Assembly (NCBI RefSeq): GCF_902859735.1
Contig: NZ_CADIJY010000011.1
Location: 90,110 to 154,109, forward strand
Length of the DNA: 64,000 nt
Direction: 5' to 3'
Source of the DNA: Achromobacter aegrifaciens
GTDB lineage: Bacteria > Pseudomonadota > Gammaproteobacteria > Burkholderiales > Burkholderiaceae_B
Numbering within the stretch: the first letter of the stretch is position 1; each line of letters begins with the position of its first letter. Below, one piece after another: positions 46,584 through 55,208 of the stretch. Under the pieces are notes generated by a model that worked only from the letters and a program-made list of their open reading frames with translations, was not told the DNA's origin and searched no databases. The position numbers were made by a program, and so were the translations under genes.

Positions 46584-46620
46584 GCGGGCCGGGCAGCAAC
46601 CTCCAGGGCGACATGACGAC

Positions 46621-48321
46621 ATGACTTGTACGGTCGGGTTTTTCAATAGCGTTCCCATCGCAGTGCTGTTTGTGACGGTGGGCTTGGGATACCTGATCGG
46701 CAAGCTGAAAGTCGGACCGATCCAGCTAGGCGGCGTGTGCGGAACACTCATCGTCGCCCTGCTGATCGGCCAGACGGGTTGTCAGATGCGCGGCGACCTC
46801 AAGGAAGTCGCCTTCGCCCTGTTCATATTCGCGATGGGGTACTCGGGCGGGCCGCAGTTCTTTGCCAACCTGAACCGCTCCAGCTTGCGCTACATCGCGC
46901 TGCCTATCATCGAAGCATTGCTGGTGCTGACCATCGTGCTGGCCGCGGTGCCGCTGTTCGGCCTGGACGCTGGGACGGCGGCGGGCCTCGCGGCCGGCGC
47001 GGCCACCGAATCGGCCGTGGTAGGCACGGCGGCAGAGGCGCTCAAGCATCTGGGCCTGGCGGATGCCGAGGTCCAGCGCATGGAAGCCAACATCGCCACG
47101 GCCTACACGCTGACCTATCTGGTTGGCCTGATCAGCATCGTGTTCTTCACCAGCCAGGTAGCGCCAGCCCTGTTGCGCATGAATCTGCGCGAGGCTTCCA
47201 AGGCATTGGAGGAAAAGCTCGGCGTGGCGGCCGGAGAGGGCGAGGACGCGAACATGCCCACCTTGCCGCGGCTGGTGGGACGCTCGCACGTGGTCAAGGA
47301 CGCGGATGGCAAAAGCGTGGCTGAAGTGGAAGCCGCGCTGGGCGGACGCACCGTCATCAGCCGCATCCTGCGCAATGGCGAGGCGGTGGACGCCACGCCC
47401 GGCGACATGCTGGCCACGGGCGACATCGTGGTGGTGCTGGGCTTGCGGCGCTTCGCGCTGCGCGCGGGTTCCGTCATCGGACCCGAAATCCAGCTGCCGG
47501 AGGCGCATGCCGACGACTTGCAGCTGAGCGAGCTGGCCGTCATCGTCAACAAGAAGGCCGTCAATGGCCATACCGTCGGCGAACTGGCGAAGCGGCCCAA
47601 CGCCCAACGCGCACGTGGCGTGTTTCTGCAGTCCATCGTGCGCTCGGGCCATTCCTTGCCGATCACGCCAGCCACCGTGGTGCAGTACGGCGACCTGGTT
47701 ACGCTGGTCGGCGCCGAGCCCGAACTCTCCCAGGCCGGCGCGGCGCTGGGCAACGAGCTGCGGCGCAGCGGCGTGACCGACCTGGTGTTCCTGGCGTTCG
47801 GCATCCTGGCCGGCTTGTTGATCGGCAGCCTGAGCGCGCGGATGTGGGGCATCCCCGTGTCGCTGGGCAGTGGCGGGGGCGCGCTGGTCAGCGGTCTGGT
47901 CTGCGGCTGGATCAACGCCAAGCGGCCCTCGATAGGCCACATGCCGGACCATGCCGTGCAGTTGCTGAAGGATCTGGGCCTGGCTGTGTTCGTGGCCTGC
48001 GTGGGCTTGTCGGCGGGGCCGGAAGCCATCGCGCTGATCCGCGAGCATGGCGCGGTATTGCCGCTCATCGGCCTGCTGGTGTCGCTGGGGCCTGCCTGCC
48101 TGTCGCTGTGGGTGGGACACAAGATCCTGAAGATCGAAGGTCCCTTGCTGGTCGGCGCCATCGCTGGCCAGCATGTCAGCACGCCGGCCATCAGCGCCAT
48201 CCTGACCTCCAGCGGCAGTTCCGTGCCGCTACTGGGCTACACGGTGACCTACGCCATCGCCAACGTGCTGCTGCCAGTGCTGGGGCCGATCATCGTGTCG
48301 CTGGCGCATCATCTGGGTTAG
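46621..48321 (+). CDS. AspT-type aspartate:alanine antiporter (AAE family), second copy
   Basis: A 566-residue membrane protein with the same plan as the first copy: an N-terminal helix block, two TrkA-C-like domains (about residues 225-380) and a C-terminal helix block. Signatures include FAMGYSGGPQFF, AGAATESAVVGTA and VPLLGYTVTYAIANVLLPVLGPIIV. It is clearly diverged from the first copy, so this is not a fresh duplication and the two may differ in substrate or direction. It starts 37 bases after the decarboxylase stop. Its stop overlaps that of the convergent LysR gene. Confidence 0.87.
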   Translation: MTCTVGFFNSVPIAVLFVTVGLGYLIGKLKVGPIQLGGVCGTLIVALLIGQTGCQMRGDLKEVAFALFIFAMGYSGGPQFFANLNRSSLRYIALPIIEALLVLTIVLAAVPLFGLDAGTAAGLAAGAATESAVVGTAAEALKHLGLADAEVQRMEANIATAYTLTYLVGLISIVFFTSQVAPALLRMNLREASKALEEKLGVAAGEGEDANMPTLPRLVGRSHVVKDADGKSVAEVEAALGGRTVISRILRNGEAVDATPGDMLATGDIVVVLGLRRFALRAGSVIGPEIQLPEAHADDLQLSELAVIVNKKAVNGHTVGELAKRPNAQRARGVFLQSIVRSGHSLPITPATVVQYGDLVTLVGAEPELSQAGAALGNELRRSGVTDLVFLAFGILAGLLIGSLSARMWGIPVSLGSGGGALVSGLVCGWINAKRPSIGHMPDHAVQLLKDLGLAVFVACVGLSAGPEAIALIREHGAVLPLIGLLVSLGPACLSLWVGHKILKIEGPLLVGAIAGQHVSTPAISAILTSSGSSVPLLGYTVTYAIANVLLPVLGPIIVSLAHHLG

Positions 48322-49253
48322 CGCGGGCTCTGGTTCAGCAGCGCGCATCCCTGCCACGCCTGATCGTCGATCAGGCGTTTTATTTCGTCCTTGCACAAGG
48401 CCATGATCTGGCTCACCGCCGGCGTGGGGGGCAGGCTCTCGCTGGCGCATAGCACCAGTTCGCGCGACAGCGTGTCGTCCAGGGCATGCGCCACGATCGA
48501 CCCTTCCGCGATTTCGGGCTGCGCGGCCGAGCAGGGCAGGATCGTGGCGGCCATGCCGCTGCGCACCGCGGGGACGAGGATGGCCGAGGTGCTGGCTTCG
48601 GCAAACAGATTGCAGGTCAGGCCGGCGGTCAGGAAGGCATGGTCCAGGCGTGCGCGCAGCGTGTTGGGCAGGCTGGGCAGAACCAGGGGCAAGGCGGCGA
48701 AGTCCGCGATGGCCAGCGTGCGGCGCGGCAGCGCGACGCTGGCGTGAGCCAGCAGGAACAGGCTCTCGCGCAGCAGCGGCGTGCGCAGCAGTCCCTGCAT
48801 GGGTTGCTGGTCCGGCGACAAGGAAAAATCGATGCGTCCCTGCAGCACCAGCTTGGTCAGGTCCGCGCTGGGCACATCGACGATTTCCAACACCACCGAA
48901 GGCAGCTCCGCCTTGGCCCGGCGCATCAGCGGCAACGCCAGCATGCGCGCGGTGCTGGAGGCCAGTCCTATCGACACCGTGCCGGTGACCTGGTCCCCGG
49001 TCTTAGACAGCAGGCTGCGAGTGCTGTCGACCTGACGCAGGATGGTTTGCGCGTGCCGGTACAGCAACAGGCCTTCCGCGGTGGGCTGGGCGCCTTTGAC
49101 CCCGCGCACCAGCAGTGCGACGCCCAGGCTTTCCTCCAGCAGCGCCATCTGCTGACTCAGCGCGGGTTGCGCCACATGCAGACTTTCGGCGGCCCGGGTC
49201 ATGTTGCGCATTTCAACCACCCGGACGAAGTACTTGAGCTGACGCAGATTCAT
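48318..49253 (-). CDS. LysR-family transcriptional regulator
   Basis: A 311-residue LysR regulator. The N-terminal helix-turn-helix is MNLRQLKYFVRVVEMRNMTRAAESLHVAQPALSQQMALLEESLGVALLVR, followed by a periplasmic-binding-like effector domain. The pattern is close to the Nac/Cbl-like LysR group. ATG 49253 is chosen because the helix-turn-helix begins there; readings further upstream cross the divergent promoter. A 15-base dyad lies only four bases upstream (49257-49271). It most likely controls the divergent CoA-transferase operon and itself. Its stop overlaps the antiporter stop by about three bases. Confidence 0.9.
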   Translation of the reverse strand: MNLRQLKYFVRVVEMRNMTRAAESLHVAQPALSQQMALLEESLGVALLVRGVKGAQPTAEGLLLYRHAQTILRQVDSTRSLLSKTGDQVTGTVSIGLASSTARMLALPLMRRAKAELPSVVLEIVDVPSADLTKLVLQGRIDFSLSPDQQPMQGLLRTPLLRESLFLLAHASVALPRRTLAIADFAALPLVLPSLPNTLRARLDHAFLTAGLTCNLFAEASTSAILVPAVRSGMAATILPCSAAQPEIAEGSIVAHALDDTLSRELVLCASESLPPTPAVSQIMALCKDEIKRLIDDQAWQGCALLNQSPR

Positions 49254-49256
49254 TGG

Positions 49257-49271
49257 ATAAGAAAATCTTAT
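49257..49271. promoter_or_regulatory. LysR-type T-N11-A dyad
   Basis: ATAAGA-AAA-TCTTAT is a perfect 6-bp inverted repeat with a 3-base centre and fits the T-N11-A rule for LysR sites. It sits between the LysR start (49253) and the CoA-transferase operon start (49349), very close to the regulator's own ATG. Confidence 0.6.
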
Positions 49272-49348
49272 GAATGGATCGGAAAACAGTATTTTCGGGA
49301 CCTGTGAAGCGCTGCCTAGAATGGGCTCCGCATCACGGGAGGACGAAC

Positions 49349-50554
49349 ATGAGTCTGCCATTGGCAGGGCTGAAAGTGCTGGATCTGACTCGGGCCCTTT
49401 CCGGGCCTTTCTGCACAATGATTCTGGGAGACCTGGGCGCCGAGGTCGTCAAGGTGGAACCCATGCCCGCCGGCGAGATGGCGCGGCAGTGGGGCCCCTT
49501 CGATGACGACATAAGTGTTTATTATCTTAGTGCCAATCGCAGCAAGCAAGGCATAGGCGTGGACTTCCGCAAGCCGGAAGGGATCGCGCTGCTGCGCAAT
49601 ATGGCCCTGGCTTCCGACATCGTGGTCGAGAACTTCAAGGTCGGAACGATGGAGGCGATGGGCCTGGGATACGAGGCGTTGGCGCAAGAGCATCCGGGCC
49701 TGATCATGGCGTCGATTTCCGGCTTTGGCAGCAAGGGGCCGGCACGGGACTGGGCCGGATTCGATCAGGTCGCGCAGGGCTATTCGGGCTTCATGAGCCT
49801 GACCGGCACGCCGGAATCGGGGCCGATGCGGGTGGGCGTAGCCGTCGGCGACTTGAGCGCGGGCATGTGGCTGACGATAGGAATACTGTCCGCCGTCGCG
49901 CAGCGCGCCTCGACTGGTCGCGGGCAGCATGTGGAAACCTCGCTGCTGGCGGGCCTCATGGCGTTGCTCAGCGTGCAGGGCCAGCGCTACCTCAGCAAGG
50001 GGGAGATCCCGGAACCCTGCGGCAACGTGCATCCGGTCATCGCGCCCTACGGCACCTTCGAGACCGCGGATGGGCCGCTCAACCTGGCGCCCGCGACCCA
50101 GGCGATGTGGGTCAGGCTTTGCGGCATTCTCGGACTCTCCCATCTGGTGTCCGACGAGCGGTTCCTGACGAACGCCGAGCGCATGCAGCACCGCTATGCG
50201 TTGAAGCAGGAGCTGGAGGCGGGGCTCAAGCGCAAGACGCGCATGGAATGGACCGCGCTGATGATCGAGGGCGGCATTCCCGCAGGCCCCATCAATACCC
50301 TGGAGGATGTGTTCGCCGACGCGCAGGTGCAGGCTTGCGGACTGGTCCGCTCGTTGACGCATCCGGTGTTGGGCGAATTGCGGCAGGTGGACCTGCCCCT
50401 GGGCCTGAGCGGCGCGCAGGCGCCGAGCCGCCGCGCTCCGCCCGTGTTCGGCCAGCACACGCGCGAGGTATTCGCCCGTTACGGGATGGCAGATGCCGAG
50501 ATCGACCGGCTGCTGGCCGAGGGCGTGGCGCATCAGGCGGAGACGTGCACATGA
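49349..50554 (+). CDS. Class III CoA-transferase (CaiB/BaiF family)
   Basis: A 401-residue class III CoA-transferase with LDLTRALSGPFCTMILGDLGAEVVKVE, FGSKGPARDWAGFDQVAQGYSGFMSLTG, the likely catalytic Asp in VAVGDLSAGMWLTIG and GRGQHVETSLL. It moves CoA from a donor ester to an acid without using ATP. GGGAGG precedes ATG 49349; an upstream in-frame extension is rejected for that reason. It is first in the LysR-facing operon and its stop overlaps the crotonase ATG by four bases. It differs clearly from the racemase-like member at 699. Confidence 0.9.
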   Translation: MSLPLAGLKVLDLTRALSGPFCTMILGDLGAEVVKVEPMPAGEMARQWGPFDDDISVYYLSANRSKQGIGVDFRKPEGIALLRNMALASDIVVENFKVGTMEAMGLGYEALAQEHPGLIMASISGFGSKGPARDWAGFDQVAQGYSGFMSLTGTPESGPMRVGVAVGDLSAGMWLTIGILSAVAQRASTGRGQHVETSLLAGLMALLSVQGQRYLSKGEIPEPCGNVHPVIAPYGTFETADGPLNLAPATQAMWVRLCGILGLSHLVSDERFLTNAERMQHRYALKQELEAGLKRKTRMEWTALMIEGGIPAGPINTLEDVFADAQVQACGLVRSLTHPVLGELRQVDLPLGLSGAQAPSRRAPPVFGQHTREVFARYGMADAEIDRLLAEGVAHQAETCT

Positions 50555-51318
50555 CGGGTCCCGCCGATACGCCCAGCCTTGCCGTCGACGGCCACGTGGC
50601 GACCATCCGGCTGCGCAGGCCCGGCCATGCCAACCGGCTCGGGCCGCAGGACCTGGCGGTCCTCAGAGAGCATCTGGACAGGGTCAACGCGGACGACGCC
50701 GTGCGGGTGCTGCGCTTTCAATCCGACGGCAAGTATTTTTGCAGCGGGTATGACATTTCGTCCCTGGCGTCCGACAGCGCGCCCAGCTCTCTTTATTTTG
50801 GCCAGACCATGGACCTGATCGAGGCGGCGCGGCCAGTGACCATCGCGGCGGTGCAGGGCGGGGCCTATGGCGGCGGCACGGACCTGTGCCTGGCTTGCGA
50901 TTTCCGCATCGGCACGCCGCAGTCCGACATGTTCATGCCGGCCACGCGCCTGGGCCTGCACTTCTACGCGGGCGGCATGTCGCGCTATGTGACGCGCCTG
51001 GGCCTGGACCAGGCCAAGCGCCTGTTCCTGACGGCGGAAAAAATCCAGGCCGACGAAATGCTGCGCATCGGATTCCTGACCGAGCTGGTGCCGCAAGAAA
51101 TGCTATCGGCCCGGCTGGACGCCCTGAGCGCGCAGATTGCGGCAATGGCTCCGATTCCGCTGTTCGGCGTGAAAGCGCACCTGAACCGCATCGCGCGGGG
51201 CGAGCTCGATCTGGCCGCAATCGAGCAGGCGGTGCTGCGTTCCGAGCAGTCCCGCGACCTGGCCGAGGGCGCGCGGGCGTGGAAGGAGAAGCGCGCGCCG
51301 GATTTCACCGGCCGCTGA
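50551..51318 (+). CDS. Enoyl-CoA hydratase/isomerase family protein, altered active site
   Basis: A 255-residue crotonase-fold protein. It keeps the oxyanion-hole elements YFCSGYDISSLAS and AVQGGAYGGGTDLCLACD. The first catalytic Glu of hydratases is replaced by Asp (GGGTDL), and the second position falls in ATRLGLHFYAGG without an acid. Hydration is therefore doubtful; isomerase, racemase, decarboxylase or hydrolase roles are all known in the family. ATG 50551 overlaps the CoA-transferase stop by four bases; a longer frame through the transferase is rejected. Confidence 0.85.
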   Translation: MTGPADTPSLAVDGHVATIRLRRPGHANRLGPQDLAVLREHLDRVNADDAVRVLRFQSDGKYFCSGYDISSLASDSAPSSLYFGQTMDLIEAARPVTIAAVQGGAYGGGTDLCLACDFRIGTPQSDMFMPATRLGLHFYAGGMSRYVTRLGLDQAKRLFLTAEKIQADEMLRIGFLTELVPQEMLSARLDALSAQIAAMAPIPLFGVKAHLNRIARGELDLAAIEQAVLRSEQSRDLAEGARAWKEKRAPDFTGR

Positions 51319-51339
51319 CGCGGCCGGCGCATGACCAGA

Positions 51340-51360
51340 GAGCCGCGCCACAAGCGGCTC
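51340..51360. repeat. Small intercistronic hairpin before a Bug gene
   Basis: GAGCCGC and GCGGCTC form a 7-bp stem with a 7-base loop 10 bases before the ribosome site of the Bug gene. It may be a 5' protective or processing element. Confidence 0.4.
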
Positions 51361-51383
51361 CGATTCCATCAAAGGAGACCCTG

Positions 51384-52358
51384 ATGAAACCTGCTATTGC
51401 CGTCCATGGCGCCTTGCTTGCCGCCATCGCCTTGTCCGCGATGTCCGGTGCCGCGCATGCCGCCGATCCTTATCCCTCCAAACCCCTGACCTTGGTGATC
51501 GGGTTCCCGCCCGGCGGCGGGGCGGATCAAGTGGGGCGGGTCTATGCGAATGCGCTGGCCAGGCAATTGAAGCAGCCGGTGGTCGTGGAAAACCGCCCTG
51601 GCGCCGGTTCCACGATCGGCGCCAGCCTGGCCGCGCGCGCCGCCGCCGACGGCTACACGCTGTACCTGGGGAATTCCAGCGTCATGGGCAGCGACAGCGC
51701 CTTGTACAAGGTGGATTACACGCCGGACAACTTCGTGCCCGTGGCCCAGCTCACGACCGGCCCCATGGTCCTGATCGCGAACGCAAAGCTGGGGCTGAAA
51801 AGCGTGCAGGACCTGATAGACCGGGCCAGGAGCAAGCCGGGGTCCATCAATGTCGCCTCGTCCGGCAACGGCGTCATCACGCATCTGGCCGCGGTCGAGT
51901 TCATGACGCTTGCCAACGTGAAGCTGATGCACATTCCCTTCAAGGGGGGCGCCGCGGCGGCGCAGTCCGTGGCGGCGGGCGACACAGATATCTCGTTCGC
52001 CACGGCGCCTTCGGCCAAGTCGGTGATCGATACGGGCAAGGTGGTGGCCCTGGCGGTCACGTCTGGCCAGCCCTCGCGCCTGTTGCCCTATCCGACCATC
52101 GCGCAGACCGTGCCCGGCTATGACGTGTCCAACTGGTGGGGAATCTTTGCTCCCAAGGGCACGCCGCCGCAGGTGCTGGACACGCTGTTCAAGGCCAGCA
52201 ACGATGTGCTGGCGCTGGCCGATGTGCAGCAGGGCATGGCGGCCGGATACGAGGAAGTGACGCCGTCCGCGTCCTTGGCCGCGTTCGGGGAGTATGCCCG
52301 CAAGGAAGGAAGCAAGGGTTTAAGATTGGCCAAAGAGAGTCAGGAAACGGCCAATTGA
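51384..52358 (+). CDS. Bug/TctC-family substrate-binding protein
   Basis: A 324-residue exported binding protein. The signal peptide spans about residues 1-26 (cleavage near AAHAAD). The mature start is YPSKPLTLVIGFPPGGGADQVGR and the ligand loop ENRPGAGSTIGASLAARAAADGYT. AAAGGAG precedes ATG 51384; a longer reading overlaps the crotonase gene in another frame. It is third in the LysR-facing operon, between a crotonase and a large acyl-CoA dehydrogenase, so it probably delivers the acid this operon degrades. Confidence 0.92.
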   Translation: MKPAIAVHGALLAAIALSAMSGAAHAADPYPSKPLTLVIGFPPGGGADQVGRVYANALARQLKQPVVVENRPGAGSTIGASLAARAAADGYTLYLGNSSVMGSDSALYKVDYTPDNFVPVAQLTTGPMVLIANAKLGLKSVQDLIDRARSKPGSINVASSGNGVITHLAAVEFMTLANVKLMHIPFKGGAAAAQSVAAGDTDISFATAPSAKSVIDTGKVVALAVTSGQPSRLLPYPTIAQTVPGYDVSNWWGIFAPKGTPPQVLDTLFKASNDVLALADVQQGMAAGYEEVTPSASLAAFGEYARKEGSKGLRLAKESQETAN

Positions 52359-52368
52359 TGGAGACCCC

Positions 52369-54195
52369 ATGCCCTACGTAACCCCGCTGCAGGACTTCCG
52401 CTTCGCTTTGAAGGAGCTGGCAGGACTCGATGACGTCCTGAAACTGCCCGGCTTCGAAGAAGTCACGCCGGATCTGGTGGACGCCATCCTGGAAGAAAAC
52501 GGCCGCTTCGTCGAGCAGGCCGTGGCGCCTTTGAACGTGCCGGGCGATACGCAGCCGCCGGTCTGGAAGGATGGCCAGGTCACGACCACGCCGGGCTACG
52601 CGCAGGGCTTCAAGGATTACGCCGCGGGCGGCTGGCAGGGCTTGCAGCATCCGGTGGAGTGGGGCGGGCAGGGCCTGCCCAAGCTGGTCGCGGCGGCGCC
52701 GGGCGAGAACATCCAGGCGGCCAGCCTGGCGTTTTCCCTGTGTCCCATGCTGACGGACGGCGTGATCGAAGCCTTGTTGACGGTCGGATCGGACGCGCAA
52801 CGCAAGCAGTACGTGCCGCAGCTGATCGGCGGCAAGTGGACCGGCACGATGAACCTGACCGAACCGCAGGCCGGCTCGGACCTGGCGCAGGTCGCGACTC
52901 GTGCGGTGAAGCAGGACGACGGCAGCTACCGGCTGACGGGCCAGAAGATCTTCATCACCTATGGCGACCACGATCTGGCCGAGAACATCATCCATCTGGT
53001 GCTGGCGCGCACGCCGGACGCGCCGGCCGGCGTGAAGGGGATCTCGCTTTTCATCGTGCCCAAGTTCCTGGTGCAGGCCGACGGCAGCCTGGGCAAGCGC
53101 AACGACGTCTGGTGCGCGTCGCTGGAGCACAAGCTGGGCATCCACGGCAGTCCCACCGCCGTGCTCATGTACGGTTCGGGCAAGGGCGACGTGGGCGAAG
53201 GCGCCATCGGCTATCTGGTCGGCGAGCAGAACCGCGGCCTGGAATACATGTTCATCATGATGAATGCCGCCCGCTATTCGGTGGGGCAGCAGGGCATAGG
53301 CGTGTCCGAACGCGCCTATCAGCATGCCCTGGCCTATGCGCGCGAGCGCGTGCAGGGCCGCGCGGTCGAAGGGTCGGCCGGCCCCGTGGCCATCGTGCGC
53401 CATCCGGACGTGCAGCGCATGCTGATGACCATGAAGGCGCTGACCGAGGCGGCGCGCGCCGTGTCCTACGTGACGGCGGCAGCGCACGACAAGGGCACGC
53501 ATCATCCGGATCCGGAGCAGCGCTCGCGCAACCGGGCCTTCTATGAGTACATGGTGCCCATCGTCAAAGGATTCTCCACCGAGACCGCGGTCGAGGTCGC
53601 ATCGCTGGGCCTGCAGGTGCACGGCGGCATGGGCTATATCGAGGAAACCGGGGCCGCGCAGTATTACCGCGACGCGCGCATCCTGCCCATCTACGAAGGC
53701 ACGACCGCGATCCAGGCCAATGACCTGGTCAGCCGCAAGACGCAGCGCGACGGCGGCGCCACCGCCCATGCCGCGATCGCGGCGATGCGCGAGACGCTGC
53801 GCGCAGTCGAGAACGAGGCGATGCGCGCGTCGGCGGACGATCGCGAAGGACTGCGCCTGCTGCGCGACAACCTGGACAGCGCCATCCAGGCCTACGAGGC
53901 CGGCGTGGCATTCATCCTGGAGCAGTCGCCGACCAATATCAGGGCGGTCTATTCCAGCAGCGTGCCCTATCTGATGCTGGCCGGTGTGGTGCACGGCGGC
54001 TGGCAGATGGCGCGGGCCGTGCTGGCCTGCCGCCGGCATCTGGCGGCAGGTTCCACCGATCCGTTCTACGGGGCCAAGCTGGCGACGGGATTGTTCTACG
54101 GCGCCCACATCCTGCCGCGCGCGCTGGCCCTGTCCGCCGCAGTGCGGGCCGGGGCGGTGGCGGACGCCTGCGGCGCCAGCTTGAATATTGCATAA
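52369..54195 (+). CDS. Acyl-CoA dehydrogenase, large C-terminally extended type
   Basis: A 608-residue acyl-CoA dehydrogenase, longer than the usual 380-400. It has a short N-terminal extension (YVTPLQDFRFALKELAGLDDV), the core marks MNLTEPQAGSDLAQVATRA, GQKIFITYGDHDL and LPIYEGTTAIQANDLVSRK (Glu in the base position), and a C-terminal helical domain from about residue 470. This architecture is common for enzymes annotated as FadE5/DmdC-like dehydrogenases. It starts 10 bases after the Bug stop and ends the LysR-facing operon. Confidence 0.92.
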   Translation: MPYVTPLQDFRFALKELAGLDDVLKLPGFEEVTPDLVDAILEENGRFVEQAVAPLNVPGDTQPPVWKDGQVTTTPGYAQGFKDYAAGGWQGLQHPVEWGGQGLPKLVAAAPGENIQAASLAFSLCPMLTDGVIEALLTVGSDAQRKQYVPQLIGGKWTGTMNLTEPQAGSDLAQVATRAVKQDDGSYRLTGQKIFITYGDHDLAENIIHLVLARTPDAPAGVKGISLFIVPKFLVQADGSLGKRNDVWCASLEHKLGIHGSPTAVLMYGSGKGDVGEGAIGYLVGEQNRGLEYMFIMMNAARYSVGQQGIGVSERAYQHALAYARERVQGRAVEGSAGPVAIVRHPDVQRMLMTMKALTEAARAVSYVTAAAHDKGTHHPDPEQRSRNRAFYEYMVPIVKGFSTETAVEVASLGLQVHGGMGYIEETGAAQYYRDARILPIYEGTTAIQANDLVSRKTQRDGGATAHAAIAAMRETLRAVENEAMRASADDREGLRLLRDNLDSAIQAYEAGVAFILEQSPTNIRAVYSSSVPYLMLAGVVHGGWQMARAVLACRRHLAAGSTDPFYGAKLATGLFYGAHILPRALALSAAVRAGAVADACGASLNIA

Positions 54196-54343
54196 GGTTA
54201 TATGACTTGCGTATTTCCCCGGCTACAGGTTTGATGGAAGAATCGTTTCACAGACGCTGACCTGCGCCATGAAACGCTTTTCCTGCGCTGCCCGCCGCGA
54301 CGGGCGGCCAGCCCCCAACCTGCATCCGCACACTGGAGACACC

Positions 54344-54985
54344 ATGAGTCATCTACGCCTGGGCGACACCGCCCCTGATTTCGAACAGGAATCTTCGGCA
54401 GGGCCGATCCGCTTCCATGAGTATCTGGGCAACAGCTGGGGTGTTCTTTTCTCGCACCCGGCCGATTTCACGCCCGTCTGCACCACTGAACTGGGCTACA
54501 CCGCCAAGCTGGCCGACGAATTCGCCAAGCGTAACGTGAAGGTGCTGGCGCTGTCCGTGGACGGCACCGATTCGCACACCAAGTGGATCGAGGACATCAA
54601 CGACACGCAGTCCACCAAGGTCAACTTCCCGATCCTGGCCGACAAGGACCGCAAGGTGTCCGAGCTTTACGACATGATCCATCCGAACGCCAACGCCACG
54701 CTGACCGTACGCTCGGTGTTCATCATCGACCCCAACAAGAAGGTGCGCCTGACCATCACGTATCCGGCCAGCACCGGCCGCAACTTCAACGAGATCCTGC
54801 GCGTCATCGACTCCCTGCAGCTGACCGACAGCCACAGCGTGGCCACGCCGGTGAACTGGGAAGACGGCGACGATGTGATCATTGTTCCGTCCTTGCAGGA
54901 CGAGGCCGTGATCAAGCAGAAATTCCCGAAGGGCTACAAGGCCGTGCGTCCCTATCTGCGCATTACGCCTCAGCCGAATAAGTAA
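54344..54985 (+). CDS. 1-Cys (Prx6-type) peroxiredoxin
   Basis: A 213-residue peroxiredoxin with the peroxidatic Cys at 46 in SHPADFTPVCTTELGYTAKL and a Prx6-type C-terminal domain (residues about 150-213, TPVNWEDGDDVIIVPSLQDE). It has no resolving Cys of the 2-Cys kind, so an external thiol must regenerate it. It reduces hydroperoxides in the cytoplasm. GGAG precedes ATG 54344; an in-frame earlier start at 54269 would add 25 residues with no family similarity. A terminator follows. It lies just before the sulfate operon but is not cotranscribed. Confidence 0.93.
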   Translation: MSHLRLGDTAPDFEQESSAGPIRFHEYLGNSWGVLFSHPADFTPVCTTELGYTAKLADEFAKRNVKVLALSVDGTDSHTKWIEDINDTQSTKVNFPILADKDRKVSELYDMIHPNANATLTVRSVFIIDPNKKVRLTITYPASTGRNFNEILRVIDSLQLTDSHSVATPVNWEDGDDVIIVPSLQDEAVIKQKFPKGYKAVRPYLRITPQPNK

Positions 54986-55018
54986 ATTCGGAAATCGAAG
55001 GGGCGGGTCCCCGTTAGC

Positions 55019-55055
55019 AACCGCCGCCTGCCCCTTGGGGAGGCGGCGGTTTTTC
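55019..55055 (+). terminator. Rho-independent terminator after the peroxiredoxin gene
   Basis: CCGCCGCCT (55021-55029) and AGGCGGCGG (55041-55049) form a perfect stem, extended by the A and T residues beside it, followed by a short T-run. Confidence 0.88.
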
Positions 55056-55208
55056 ATTGGGGCGCGCATGGGGCCAGGGCAAATTCCCATTGCTGGGACA
55101 CCGGTCCTATATGCCTGCGAGCGATGAGCAACCAAATAATGATTCGTTCCGTTCAGAACGCCCAGCCAGCACACTTGCTCCCACATTGCCGAACACAGGG
55201 AGCATGGG

